From Acidimicrobiia bacterium (GTDB taxonomy: Bacteria; Acidobacteriota; Vicinamibacteria; Vicinamibacterales; CAVVIG01): DNA of 41,983 nt. Positions 23,859 to 32,034 of the stretch are shown piece after piece. The notes under the pieces were generated by a model that did no database searches, was not told where the DNA came from, and was given only the letters and a program-made list of their open reading frames with translations. Made by a program: the position numbers and the translations under genes. Position 1 is the stretch's first letter. Every line of letters begins with the position of its first letter. The stretch spans positions 1-41,983 of the forward strand of contig VFZL01000036.1 in assembly GCA_016871175.1 (NCBI GenBank), written 5' to 3'.

Positions 23859-24953
23859 TCAGCGCCCAGCGCGTTCGTCCGCTCGGGTCGCGCGAAGAAT
23901 GCCTTCCATGATTTCCTTGTTGCCTTCGTGGCATGCGTACTCGAAGAGCTGCTCACTCGAGGTCTTGAGCGGCATCTCGGCCGTCCACGGACGGGTCCAC
24001 GTCGAGGGGTCGTTGATCGTCAGCTGATAGTTAATCGTATCCGGGGCCACTCGCGTGAAGCGTTCGAGGAGGCGCAGCCCCGAGCCGGCCCCCATGAAAT
24101 TGCTCTTGTCCGAGAAGTTGGTGGTGTCGACCACGAGCGTGTCGCCTTCCCAGCGGCCGCGTGAGTCGCCGTTCCAGAAGCGCACATGTGACGGGGGATG
24201 CGGGCGTCCATCGAGCGGAATGATGCGGGCGTCGTGACCGATCTCGAACGTGATGAGGACGTATCCCGGCGCCTGGACGATCTGATAGAACGCCAGATCG
24301 CCCGCACCATAGCGTCCGCCCAATCGGGGCACGCTCCACGTGATACAGCGCAGCGCATTGGTCAGGTCCTCCGGGCCTGCGGGGCGCTGACCTGCCGCGG
24401 CGGCCGACGCGCGACGCTGCTGTGCCTCAGCCGTAATCGGTGGAATGCGACCGTCAGGCGGATCGATGACGAGCGACGTGCGGTTGTCGAACTCGCGCAC
24501 GGTCATCTCGTCGGATCCGTGCGTGGACGTCACGCTCCGGAACCTCGGCGTGTTCTCCCACGCCGCCATGAAGAAGGCGTCGCCGGCCGCGAAGTCGGAG
24601 TTACCCGAGATGTCGAAGATCCGCGCGGCACGGCGCTTGAGCTCGGCCACCTCTTCGTCCGTCAATCGATCCCGCCCCTCAAGCGCCTTCGGCCGCTCGA
24701 GCGGTGTGGCGCTAAGGCTGACCCAGATGCCCTGTAGGTCGACCTGGCCATCGGCGGTCCGCGGCGGCACGTATCGCGACGTCGCAGCACGGGCCCGAGC
24801 CCGCAGCGCGGCCGGAGGAGAGGAAGATTCGGGTTTCGCGGCAGGCGTCGACTGCTCTGCTTGGATGCGGGAGGACCAACCGACGAGGGCGATCATCACC
24901 CCCAGGGTCCCAACGAGCGCCATCCCCATGTTCGCGCGACGGCGATTCTCCAT
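23859..24953 (-). CDS. Secreted protein of a GRWEGDTLVV family, paralogue 2
   Basis: This 364-residue paralogue of the protein at 16188-17231 starts at ATG 24953 after GAGGGG. A signal peptide (MALVGTLGVMIALVGWSS) precedes an Ala/Pro/Ser-rich linker and then DGQVDLQGIWVSLSATPLER, RTSLVIDPPDGRIPPIT, SRGRWEGDTLVVDTTNFS, RLLERFTRVAPDTINYQLTI and LFEYACHEGNKE. Both copies keep the same order and spacing of blocks. It carries an extra FFMAAWENTPRF segment in the middle. The function is unknown; secretion is clear. A decayed cytochrome gene lies just upstream on the same strand and may once have been in the same operon. Confidence 0.83.
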   Translation of the reverse strand: MENRRRANMGMALVGTLGVMIALVGWSSRIQAEQSTPAAKPESSSPPAALRARARAATSRYVPPRTADGQVDLQGIWVSLSATPLERPKALEGRDRLTDEEVAELKRRAARIFDISGNSDFAAGDAFFMAAWENTPRFRSVTSTHGSDEMTVREFDNRTSLVIDPPDGRIPPITAEAQQRRASAAAAGQRPAGPEDLTNALRCITWSVPRLGGRYGAGDLAFYQIVQAPGYVLITFEIGHDARIIPLDGRPHPPSHVRFWNGDSRGRWEGDTLVVDTTNFSDKSNFMGAGSGLRLLERFTRVAPDTINYQLTINDPSTWTRPWTAEMPLKTSSEQLFEYACHEGNKEIMEGILRATRADERAGR

Positions 24954-24985
24954 GTGATCCCCTCTTCCGTGTTTCTCGACGCGTT

Positions 24986-25526
24986 ACGAAACGATCGACG
25001 CCGCGTACGCCGCAAGCGCAATGAAGTCCTCGAGCGTCAGCTTCTCCACCACCGGCTTCATCTGCCACGCTCCCGGACCATTGCGCGCCCCGTGTTGAAA
25101 TCAAACAGCTGCCGGACCGCGTGCGTGGGGGACCGCCCCGCGAGGCCCGGTCCGCTGCCTATTCGGTCCGCGCCACGTCCTGCGGCATCTCGAAAATCCG
25201 CTGGCCGAGCGACTCGGTGCCGCCGCGCACCCGAAACGCACGTCGGGTTTCGGTCCATGCCTCACGAGGTCCGGCATGGAAGGATGACCGCCGGGTGCCA
25301 ATCCGGCACGTCAGACAGGTCACGGCGGCGTGCCTGCCGACGGCGCCGGCGCCACGGGATAGGCCCAAGGCGGAGGCACGACGCTCGACGGGGAGGTCGA
25401 CGCGCGCTGCTGACCGATCGACCGCGACGCTGCGAACGTCAGGGCGACGGACGCGATCGCGACCACACCGGCAGCTCTCCTCGTCAGGATTCTCCTCCAC
25501 CGCAGAGGCCGGTCGCACCCTAGCAC
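24986..25526 (-). pseudogene. Decayed paralogue of the dihaem cytochrome c gene
   Basis: The minus strand holds pieces of a cytochrome in different frames. An N-terminus at 25526-25320 has a signal-like stretch (AAGVVAIASVALTFAASR) and the PPPWAYPVAPAPSAG linker. Then GGHPSMPDLVRHGPKPDVR appears in a second frame. Finally, QLFDFNTG shifts frame into GARNGPGAWQMKPVVEKLTL and AAYAASIVS, ending at about 24986. The linker and tail match the intact cytochrome at 10762-11796. Neither CxxCH haem site is left. Several frameshifts and an internal deletion are needed to explain it. Confidence 0.6.
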
Positions 25527-25806
25527 AGTTGGAGGATGGCGCCAAGCCGAGCCAGCGTGTGCGGGGACTATCTCTGACGGCCCATCGCCGAAGCACGGCC
25601 GCTCAGTGACGCGCGAGCTGCCACATCGTCAGCAGCGGACGTACTCCCAGTCCACTCGCGGTCACACCGTGCACGACGACAGAGTCGCCCAGTGGCAGCC
25701 CGACCGCTGACCGTGCCACCGACATCCGCTCACTTCGCCGGGCCGTCCCGTTCGCTCGGCCGCCGACGATGCCAGCGGACCAGACGGTGGTCTGCAAGGG
25801 CGGCCC

Positions 25807-27288
25807 TTAGCGGTGGGTATGTCGAATATCTGACGGCGGAGGGTTGCCGAGTCGCACTGTGCCCATCAGCCCAGCCTCGGCGTGATCGAGGATGTGGCAA
25901 TGGAACATCCACTCCCCTTCGCGATCGTCGAATTTGATCAAGTAACGGACCGTCTTGTTGATCGGTACGTCGACCGTGTCCTTCAGCGCGATTGGCTGGA
26001 TCGGCTTTCCTGCCTCGTCGACCAGCTGGAAGAAGAACCCATGCATGTGCATCGGGTGTGCCCACTTCACCTTGTTGGTGATCGTCCAGAGCTGAGTCTC
26101 CCCGGGTTTGGCCGCAATCGGTTTCGACTTCCAGAACGGGACGCCGTTGACCTGGAACTCGCTCTTCCCGTCCACCCCGACGAGCGTCAGCTCGAGGCTC
26201 ACACGCGTGGCACCCTCGGCTGACAGCGACTCAATGGGCCGCGACGGGTTCGGTCGCGCCGCGTTCGGCAGTGCCGGTTCGTTGGTGAAATTGAACGTCA
26301 CGAGATCCTCGACGGCACGGAATTCCGAGCTGCCGTACCCACGGTCGTACGGCATCCCACGCAGCACGAGCTGCCCTCCCGGCTTCCCCTGTGGGGCGAC
26401 GAGCAGGTCGACGCGCTCACCTGCCGCGATCACCACTTGATCGCGGGTCACGGGCGCGGTCGTCAGACCACCGTCCACGCCGACAATCGTGAACGGCTGC
26501 CCGTCGAGGACGAGCTGAAAGTACCGGCTCTTCGCCGTGTTCACGATCCGCCATCGTTGCAGCGTGCCCGCCCGAAGGCTGACCGACGGGCTGACGCGGC
26601 CGTTCACGAGGACGATCTGCCCTTCTCGGCCGAACACGTTCCCCGCGTCACCACCACTGTCGGGCGGCTCGAGCGTGCCATCGTCCTGAATCGCGATGTC
26701 ACTCAGCACGAGGACCTGCTGGTCGGCCTTGTCGATCGTGATGCCGTCGTTCGGATCCTCGACCAGCACCGCGCCGTACAACCCAAAGCCCACTTGCGCC
26801 GCCGACATCACGTGCGGGTGATACCAGTACAGCCCTGCGTCGGGCACGACGAAGTCATAGGTGAAGGATCCACCTGGCTCGACGTCGGGTTGCGAGATAC
26901 CGGGTACGCCATCCATCTGAATTGGGACGCGAATGCCATGCCAGTGGACCGTGGTCGGCTGAGGCAGCGCGTTCTTGAAATGGACGATGAGCCGATCGCC
27001 CACCTTCGTCCGGATGAGCGGGCCTGGCAGATCGCCGTCGTACGTCCAGGCCTCGACGCTCTGGCTCGGCCCGGTCTTGACGCGAGCGACCCTTGCAGTC
27101 AGGTCGACCTCGACAACTCTTGGATCGGGATTGCGATCCTGCGCTTCACGCAGCGGCACCGTTCGCGGGAGTGCCTCATCGACCGCGGACTGAGCGTGCA
27201 GGCACGGGACGGAGCCGAAGAGCGCGATGAAGCACGCGCCCAGCGTGGCGACGGACGACGAGAGCGAAAAGCTGAGAGGCGTTCGCAT
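25807..27288 (-). CDS. Multicopper oxidase
   Basis: A 493-residue secreted three-domain copper oxidase with a signal peptide ending near LHAQ (residue 33). The four copper-binding segments are intact: HWHG (115-118), YHPH (156-159), HPMHMHG (411-417) and HCHILDHAEAGLM (463-475). The last supplies the type 1 copper Cys464 and its axial Met475. It oxidises a substrate one electron at a time and reduces O2 to water; laccase, cuprous oxidase or bilirubin-oxidase-like roles are possible. There is no Met-rich loop of the CueO kind. It starts 3 nt after the stop of the mono-haem protein gene, so the two are surely co-transcribed and perhaps exchange electrons. Confidence 0.93.
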   Translation of the reverse strand: MRTPLSFSLSSSVATLGACFIALFGSVPCLHAQSAVDEALPRTVPLREAQDRNPDPRVVEVDLTARVARVKTGPSQSVEAWTYDGDLPGPLIRTKVGDRLIVHFKNALPQPTTVHWHGIRVPIQMDGVPGISQPDVEPGGSFTYDFVVPDAGLYWYHPHVMSAAQVGFGLYGAVLVEDPNDGITIDKADQQVLVLSDIAIQDDGTLEPPDSGGDAGNVFGREGQIVLVNGRVSPSVSLRAGTLQRWRIVNTAKSRYFQLVLDGQPFTIVGVDGGLTTAPVTRDQVVIAAGERVDLLVAPQGKPGGQLVLRGMPYDRGYGSSEFRAVEDLVTFNFTNEPALPNAARPNPSRPIESLSAEGATRVSLELTLVGVDGKSEFQVNGVPFWKSKPIAAKPGETQLWTITNKVKWAHPMHMHGFFFQLVDEAGKPIQPIALKDTVDVPINKTVRYLIKFDDREGEWMFHCHILDHAEAGLMGTVRLGNPPPSDIRHTHR

Positions 27289-27291
27289 AGC

Positions 27292-28548
27292 TCACCGAAT
27301 GGCGCCGGGGTCGAAGAAGGCGGGGAGACCGGGCTTGGTGTCGTGGAGGATTTCCGCCACCGCCACGCGGTCGTCGCGTGTCAACCGCGTGTAGACATCG
27401 CCGGTCACCTGGCCGGACAACACCGCCCACAGCCGCTCGTATACGGCCGTCTTCGCCGCCATCGGCATCCCCTCGAAGGCATCGGAATAGACCAAGTAGC
27501 TGCACGGGTACTTGAGGAGTCGCCGCTGGAGGTCGAGCTGTCGCAGGCTTCGCCCGCGCGTGTCTTGCGGTCCCTTCGCGGCGAACACTTGGGCGAAGTT
27601 CGTGGACCCGCTCACAGGCGACGTCACTTGCACCTCGTCGACGAAGAGCATGTAGTCGACCAACTCGACGGCGGCTTCGCGCACGCGCGGGCTCGTCGGC
27701 GCGACACGCGCCTCCCACCCCGTGCGGGTGATGAGGTTCGTCATCGTGACCTGGTGCTCGAGCACCATGAGAGCGGCGACGTCACTGTGGCGCGAGATGA
27801 AGCCTCGCGTGTCGAATTGGCCGTCGAGCGAGTCGAGAACGCGCGGCGCCGGCACTCGACCGTTCGTGCCCGTCCGAGGTGCCAGAACGGTATCGTTGCC
27901 GAGGTGACGAACAGCCCCGACTTTGCCCGTCACGAACCAACCGCCCCAGCGATCCGAGAACGCACTTCGATGATCCGAGAACGATCCGGAGGCGTAGGAG
28001 TACTTGTCCTGCGGGATGCTGAACGTGGACACGAACGTCCAACCCGGCACGCCGAGCGTGTCCCACGTCTGATGACACGCGAGGCATTCCGCATCGTCGC
28101 GCGTGAACACAGGGCGGTCCGAGAGTTTCTGGTCGAGCGCGTAGAACACCGACCCGAGCACTGGGTCGACGGCCGCGATCTCCAGTTCGTCGGCGCCACG
28201 CACCCAACCCACGGCGGTGGTGTCGTTGAAGAACAGTGCGCGCGGGTTCTTTGGCGTGATGAGCTCGGCCTGCTTGCTGGTCTGCGTGAAGACCACAACT
28301 TGCGACTCGATGGGGATCTGCAGCGCGTCGAGTACGCTTCTGAGGTACCCGTGCTGCGGATCGAACGTGAAGCGCACGCTTCCGTCGGCGATCGTCCGTG
28401 AGAGCGCGGCGACGGGATCGTTCGAAACCGCCTTCGAGTAGGCGATAGCCGGATGGTCGCGCGAGCCAGCGAAGGTGCCTCCTCGCTGGGCTAACGCGAT
28501 GAACGACGCCAGCGGGACGACCGCCAGCGCCCAAGCAAGTGCGCGCAT
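27292..28548 (-). CDS. Secreted mono-haem c-type cytochrome-like protein, 418 aa
   Basis: It starts at ATG 28548 with AGGAGAGG upstream. A signal peptide (WALAVVPLASFIALAQ) is followed by a soluble protein with a single haem-binding CLACH (155-159) in DDAECLACHQTWDT. Other stretches, such as PRALFFNDTTAVGWVRGADE, PQDKYSYASGSF and DTRGFISRHSDVAALMVLEH, are not in a family I can name, and the protein is long for one haem. Several Met and His residues after the motif could be the axial ligand. Three nucleotides separate it from the multicopper oxidase, so it may act as its redox partner in the periplasm; this is inference from gene order. Confidence 0.78.
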   Translation of the reverse strand: MRALAWALAVVPLASFIALAQRGGTFAGSRDHPAIAYSKAVSNDPVAALSRTIADGSVRFTFDPQHGYLRSVLDALQIPIESQVVVFTQTSKQAELITPKNPRALFFNDTTAVGWVRGADELEIAAVDPVLGSVFYALDQKLSDRPVFTRDDAECLACHQTWDTLGVPGWTFVSTFSIPQDKYSYASGSFSDHRSAFSDRWGGWFVTGKVGAVRHLGNDTVLAPRTGTNGRVPAPRVLDSLDGQFDTRGFISRHSDVAALMVLEHQVTMTNLITRTGWEARVAPTSPRVREAAVELVDYMLFVDEVQVTSPVSGSTNFAQVFAAKGPQDTRGRSLRQLDLQRRLLKYPCSYLVYSDAFEGMPMAAKTAVYERLWAVLSGQVTGDVYTRLTRDDRVAVAEILHDTKPGLPAFFDPGAIR

Positions 28549-28750
28549 CGACCTCTCCTTCGTAATGTATCAAATTCACAGCGCGCTGCAAGAGACGATT
28601 TCGACCGCGCACGAACCGACGAATCTCCGTCGCCTCCGCTGACGAGAAGCCGGCAGTTCGTGAGGCGCACGTCGCATCGCCAGTCACAAGTCGCCAGTCG
28701 CGAGTCATGGTCGACCAGCGCCCCATCTTCAGTCTTCATCCTCAATGAGC

Positions 28751-28756
28751 GATAAT
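28751..28756 (+). promoter_or_regulatory. Possible -10 element for the small cytochrome c gene
   Basis: GATAAT lies 32 nt before the ATG at 28789, a usual distance for a promoter with a Shine-Dalgarno leader. The -35 region is not consensus. Confidence 0.3.
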
Positions 28757-28788
28757 GGCGGCGGTGTTCCGTGGGGGAAAGGGGTCAC

Positions 28789-29232
28789 ATGAAGCGATAT
28801 GGCGTGAAGGCGGGCGCGGGAGTCTTGGTCGGGGCGTTGGCGCTGGGCGTGGTGTCGGCGGCGCGGTCATCGTTCGCGCAGGACGGCAAGTCGACGATGG
28901 ACGGCGTGTACACCGACGCGCAGGCGACGCGCGGCGCCGAGCTCTCTACCAAACAGTGCGCCGTGTGCCATGGTGACATGCTGCAGGGTACCGATATCGG
29001 TCCCGGGCTTCAGGGGAAAAATTTCAAGCTGACGTGGTCCGGACGCTCGCTCTACGAGCTCTTCGACAAAATCAAGGCCACGATGCCAGCGAACGCGCCC
29101 GGCGACCTGACGCCCGCGCAGACCACTGACCTCGTCGCGTTCATCCTGAAGTTGAACGAGTACCCCACCGGTTCCGCTGACATGGGGAACGAGAAAGCCG
29201 CGCTGGAAGGCATCAAGCTGCGCGAGAAGTAA
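28789..29232 (+). CDS. Small secreted class-I-type cytochrome c
   Basis: A 147-residue protein from ATG 28789, with AAGGGG about 5 nt upstream. The signal peptide spans residues 1-30 (GVLVGALALGVVSAARSSFA). The haem site is CAVCH (57-61), followed by GDMLQGTDIGPGLQG, which is typical of class I domains. The candidate axial ligand is Met in KIKATMPANAPGDLT, then a C-terminal helix (LTPAQTTDLVAFILKLNEYP). Cytochromes of this kind often accept electrons from PQQ or other periplasmic dehydrogenases. It is divergent from the mono-haem/multicopper oxidase pair, so the three could belong to one electron chain. Confidence 0.88.
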   Translation: MKRYGVKAGAGVLVGALALGVVSAARSSFAQDGKSTMDGVYTDAQATRGAELSTKQCAVCHGDMLQGTDIGPGLQGKNFKLTWSGRSLYELFDKIKATMPANAPGDLTPAQTTDLVAFILKLNEYPTGSADMGNEKAALEGIKLREK

Positions 29233-29700
29233 ACGTCGCGGCTGCACGCCCGCTGATCGCGTGGATGGCGCGAAGCACAACCGGCGTCGCGCCACGGTGG
29301 TTGTTTCCGGAGGCCATCTAGCCTTCGTCGAATCGCGTGTGCGGCGGCCTCGCTACAGCACGCCGCGTTCCCACGGGCCGGTGATGGCCATCGCGATCCT
29401 CGCTCGCCCTTGAGGACCACCGTGTTGCGGGCAAACCGGCACGACCAGTCAAGGCGCTCCGCGACCGACACTCACGGCACGCGTTAGACGTCGAGCAACT
29501 GCAGCGTGCCGGTGCTCTCGAGGAGTCGTTGATTGGCCTCAACGGTCGACAGTCCGTTCATCGGTCTCGCTTTCGCCTAGGGCGTACGCTGCACGAGCCC
29601 TCTCGAGTAGTGTACGCGAATCGCGTCACGTCCTTCGGCGTACCGCCCGCGAGACGTCAAGTGTCAGCAACGGCGTCTCGTGTATGCTCTCGATGTGGCG
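29233..29700. other. Intergenic region with unassigned, possibly decayed coding sequence
   Basis: On the minus strand, pieces such as STVEANQRLLESTGTLQLLD, VSVAERLDWSCRFARNTVVL and AITGPWERGVL appear in different frames with stop codons between them. They look like parts of one broken gene, but I cannot name a family. No RNA gene or repeat was seen. Confidence 0.25.
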
Positions 29701-30315
29701 ATGGGTTTCTACGGGGATCGCGTCCTCCCGTACCTCCTCAGCCGCGCGATGCGGCAGGAGGTGCTGTCTCCCTATCGCCATCGTCTCGTGCGTGGGGCGC
29801 GAGGACGGGTATTGGAGATTGGCGTTGGATCGGGACTCAACCTCTTGCTCTACCCCGATGCGGTCACAAGCGTCGTAGGGGTGGACACCTCCCACAGGCT
29901 CCTGACAATGGCGGCCAGCGCCCCTCGTCGCGAGGCGCTGGCGGTGACACTGGTCCGCGGGCAGGCCGAGGTGCTGCCTCTCGTGTCAGAGAGTGTCGAC
30001 ACCGTGGTGACGGCGTGGACCATGTGCAGCATCGATGATCTGGGGGCCGCGATAGGAGAGGTTCGTCGTGTGCTCAAGCGGTCGGGAGAATGGCTGTTCG
30101 TCGAGCACGGACGCGCGCCGGATGCCAGCGTGGGGCGTTGGCAGGATCGGCTGACGCCGGCGTGGCGACGTGTTGCGGGAGGGTGTCATCTGAATCGCGC
30201 CATTCCAGTTCTACTGGAGGAGTCTGGTTTCCACGTCCGACAGATTCAATCCGCGTATATGCCAGGGCCTCGACTCTTGACGTTCATGTATGAGGGCGTG
30301 GCCACCCCCAGCTGA
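29701..30315 (+). CDS. Class I SAM-dependent methyltransferase
   Basis: About 204 residues from ATG 29701; the ATG at 29680 in the same frame is an alternative, and neither has a good Shine-Dalgarno. The Rossmann core is complete: motif I RVLEIGVGSGLNL, an acidic end of strand 2 in VVGVDTSHRLL, GQAEVLPLVSESVDTVV and the WTMCSIDD strand 4 region. The MGFYGDRVLPYLL start and FVEHGRAPD loop match a UbiE-like group of small methyltransferases (sometimes annotated as phospholipid N-methyltransferases or thiol methyltransferases). The substrate is not predictable. It lies upstream of a decayed toxin-antitoxin module and looks like the last intact gene before a damaged 3-kb stretch. Confidence 0.82.
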   Translation: MGFYGDRVLPYLLSRAMRQEVLSPYRHRLVRGARGRVLEIGVGSGLNLLLYPDAVTSVVGVDTSHRLLTMAASAPRREALAVTLVRGQAEVLPLVSESVDTVVTAWTMCSIDDLGAAIGEVRRVLKRSGEWLFVEHGRAPDASVGRWQDRLTPAWRRVAGGCHLNRAIPVLLEESGFHVRQIQSAYMPGPRLLTFMYEGVATPS

Positions 30316-30350
30316 CGACGGCTCGCGGACTCTGTCGGGCCTGTCGCGAA

Positions 30351-30370
30351 ATGTAGCAACATTGCTACAT
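30351..30370 (+). promoter_or_regulatory. Palindromic operator overlapping the antitoxin start codon
   Basis: ATGTAGCAA (30351-30359) and TTGCTACAT (30362-30370) are a perfect 9-bp inverted repeat with a 2-nt spacer. The right arm overlaps the antitoxin ATG (30369-30371). Such palindromes are the usual binding site for autoregulation by a Phd-type antitoxin with its toxin. Confidence 0.65.
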
Positions 30371-30640
30371 GACAACTTCGTCGAAGCCCGTGGCCAGCGT
30401 GTCGAGTCGGGAGTTCAACCAGGACACAGGCCGCGCCAAGCGCGCGGCGCGTCGAGGGCCGGTCGTCATCACCGACCGGGGACGGCCGTCGCACGTGCTC
30501 CTGACGTTCGAGAGGACAACCGGCTCGCCTCTCGCGGCCTCAGCGTCATCGATCTCCTGGGGGTGCCCGCCGGCATCGAGGACGTCGAACTGGAGATGCC
30601 GGATTCTCGTGAGCCCGCGTTCCCGGCTGACCTGGGCTGA
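30369..30640 (+). pseudogene. Phd/YefM-type antitoxin gene with a 2-bp duplication frameshift
   Basis: The ATG at 30369 opens SSREFNQDTGRAKRAARRGP and then VVITDRGRPSHVLLTFE, the DNA-binding fold of Phd/YefM antitoxins. At 30510-30514 GAGAG replaces an expected GAG, a two-base tandem duplication. Removing AG restores the frame to EDNRLASRGLSVIDLLGVPA and GIEDVELEMPD, the toxin-binding tail, which ends at TGA 30638-30640. The stop shares one base with the toxin ATG. As it stands the protein would lose its toxin-neutralising part while keeping the DNA-binding domain. A programmed frameshift is unlikely, as no slippery heptamer is seen. Confidence 0.72.
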
Positions 30641-30924
30641 TGTACCTGCTCGACACCAACGTCATCTCCGAGCTCAGGAAGGCGCGGGCTGGCAAAGCTG
30701 ACCACCGTGTGGCGGCGTGGGCGGCGCCACTTCCTTTGACGCAGCTCTTCATCTCGGTGATCACCGTCCACGAGCTGGAAATCGGCGTTCTCCTCGTTGA
30801 ACGTCGCGATCCTCGGCACGGCAGGCTCCTGCGCCGCTGGCTGGACGACCGCGTGGTGGGGGGATTCGGAACTCGCATCCTCCCCGTGGATACAGCCGTC
30901 GTACGCCACACACTGGGCGACTGA
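30640..30924 (+). pseudogene. VapC/FitB-like PIN toxin gene, 3'-truncated
   Basis: The 94-codon frame starts MYLLDTNVISELRKARAGK, with the first catalytic Asp in LLDTNV, and continues with FISVITVHELEIGVLLVERR, which carries the conserved Glu. It ends ILPVDTAVVRHTLGD, where full-length PIN toxins (about 135-145 residues) continue with an RxxDxLIAATA helix and a TRNxxDF loop. The last acidic residues of the metal site are therefore missing and ribonuclease activity is not expected. The ATG overlaps the antitoxin stop by one base. What follows is beta-lactamase-family sequence, so a deletion probably removed the end of the toxin gene. Confidence 0.75.
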
Positions 30925-30969
30925 TGGGGAGTTGAGCTGTGAGGGAGGAGGTCCGGAGCGATTCGTCAA

Positions 30970-31495
30970 TCGGCGGCGTCCTCGCGATTGTGTCGCGGGG
31001 CTGGCCAGCGGGAGGACCTCTCCGTCGGCGGAGCGGAGCGCGGTGCCTGCAGCCTGGATGACCCCATCGAGCGGATGATCCCCGAGTTGGCCAACCGGCG
31101 TGTCCTCCGACGGATCGACGCCGAAGTGGACGACACCGAACTGGCCCGTCGAGCCGTGACGGTGCGGCACCTGCTCACCTGCACGATGGGTTTCGGATTC
31201 CCGGTGACCAAGGTGTCGACTCCGGTGTGGCGCGAAGCGACGACACTGCGGGTCGCGCCTGGTCCGCCTAAGCCGGCGACACCGCACACGCCGGATGGAT
31301 GGATCCGTCGGTTCGCGACGCGGCCCTTGATGGCGCATCCGGGTGAAGCGTGGATGTACGACACCTCTTTCGCGGTCCTCGGCGTTTGGCCGAGTCCACC
31401 CATCGACCGCGGCATTCCTGGAGCCTCGGGGATGGGGCCTTGGCGTTTCGGTGGCGGTCGATAGCGCCGATGACTGGTCCCGTCCTGGTCGGTTA
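30970..31495 (+). pseudogene. Beta-lactamase-family (PF00144) serine hydrolase gene with internal deletions
   Basis: Pieces in the family order are visible. GGVLAIVSRG (about 30972) represents the N-terminal strand. LDDPIERMIPELANRRVL leads into RRIDAEVDDTELARRAVTVR and HLLTCTMGFGFP, then LMAHPGEAWMYDTSFAVLGV with the catalytic Tyr region. After a frameshift near 31385, GWGLGVSVAVDSADDWSRPG matches a C-terminal strand pair. The SxxK nucleophile segment, which should lie between the first and second pieces, has been deleted, as has the region after VLGV. The gene runs into the IS1182-type remnant on the other strand. It cannot be functional. Confidence 0.68.
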
Positions 31496-31950
31496 CGAGG
31501 GCGGCCCACAATTCGCGGCCGGCGATTCGCATACACCGCGTCACGCGCGGCCCCCTGATGGGTCCACACCTGCGGCCCGCGTTCAGGTTCACTGATATAG
31601 GTGCGAATCTTCCAAGCCGTCAGCGTGTGCATCGTCGTCCGGCTGTGATAGCCCTTGTCCGCGACGAGCTCGTCGATCATCCCTATCGCGCCGCCCTATC
31701 GCGCCGCCGGTCACCGCCGTAATGGCGCCGAGCTGCTTCGCCGCTTCCGGCACGGTCTCCTGAATCGTGGTCGTGTCCCTCTGGTCGGCGCCCTGCACGG
31801 TGATCCCGACGATCGCGCCCGTCTCCAGGTCCACGGCGTGTTCCGCCTTGTGCGCCAGGTACGTCCTCCCGTCCTTCATCTTCGTGATCTTGGCATCGGG
31901 AAACTGACCGGGCTGGTTCCCGCCTCGGAAATCGACGACCTGTCACTCAA
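31480..31950 (-). mobile_element. IS1182-family (IS4-like DDE) transposase remnant
   Basis: On the minus strand one frame gives ITKMKDGRTYLAHKAEHAVD, LETGAIVGITVQGADQRDTT and IQETVPEAAKQLGAI, the central RNase-H-like domain with its first acidic positions. A second frame continues ELVADKGYHSRTTMHTL, RTYISEPERG and DAVYANRR. The two frames are separated by a 13-bp tandem duplication (31681-31706); removing one copy joins them exactly. The element lacks the N-terminal part and everything after YANRR, including the conserved C-terminal Glu region, so it is a dead internal fragment. No terminal inverted repeats were found. Confidence 0.75.
31681..31706. repeat. Perfect 13-bp tandem duplication
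   Basis: CCCTATCGCGCCG occurs twice without a gap (31681-31693 and 31694-31706) inside the IS1182-type transposase remnant. The extra 13 bp shift the transposase frame; a single unit would restore AIGMIDELVADKGYH. Confidence 0.9.
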
Positions 31951-32034
31951 ACCTGTCACACAGAGCGATTTCGCGCGAAGCGACGCTCCCAAGTTATTGA
32001 GTGACGGGAACCTACGGGATCCAATCGACAGGGT

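Noticed and set aside
25603-25797. A 64-codon minus-strand frame downstream of the multicopper oxidase
   Set aside because: No ribosome binding site, no family resemblance and biased composition; left as intergenic.
26437-28401. A 654-codon plus-strand frame across the multicopper oxidase and mono-haem genes
   Set aside because: It is antisense to two genes with intact copper and haem motifs and has no recognisable domain; composition is typical of a reverse-complement shadow.
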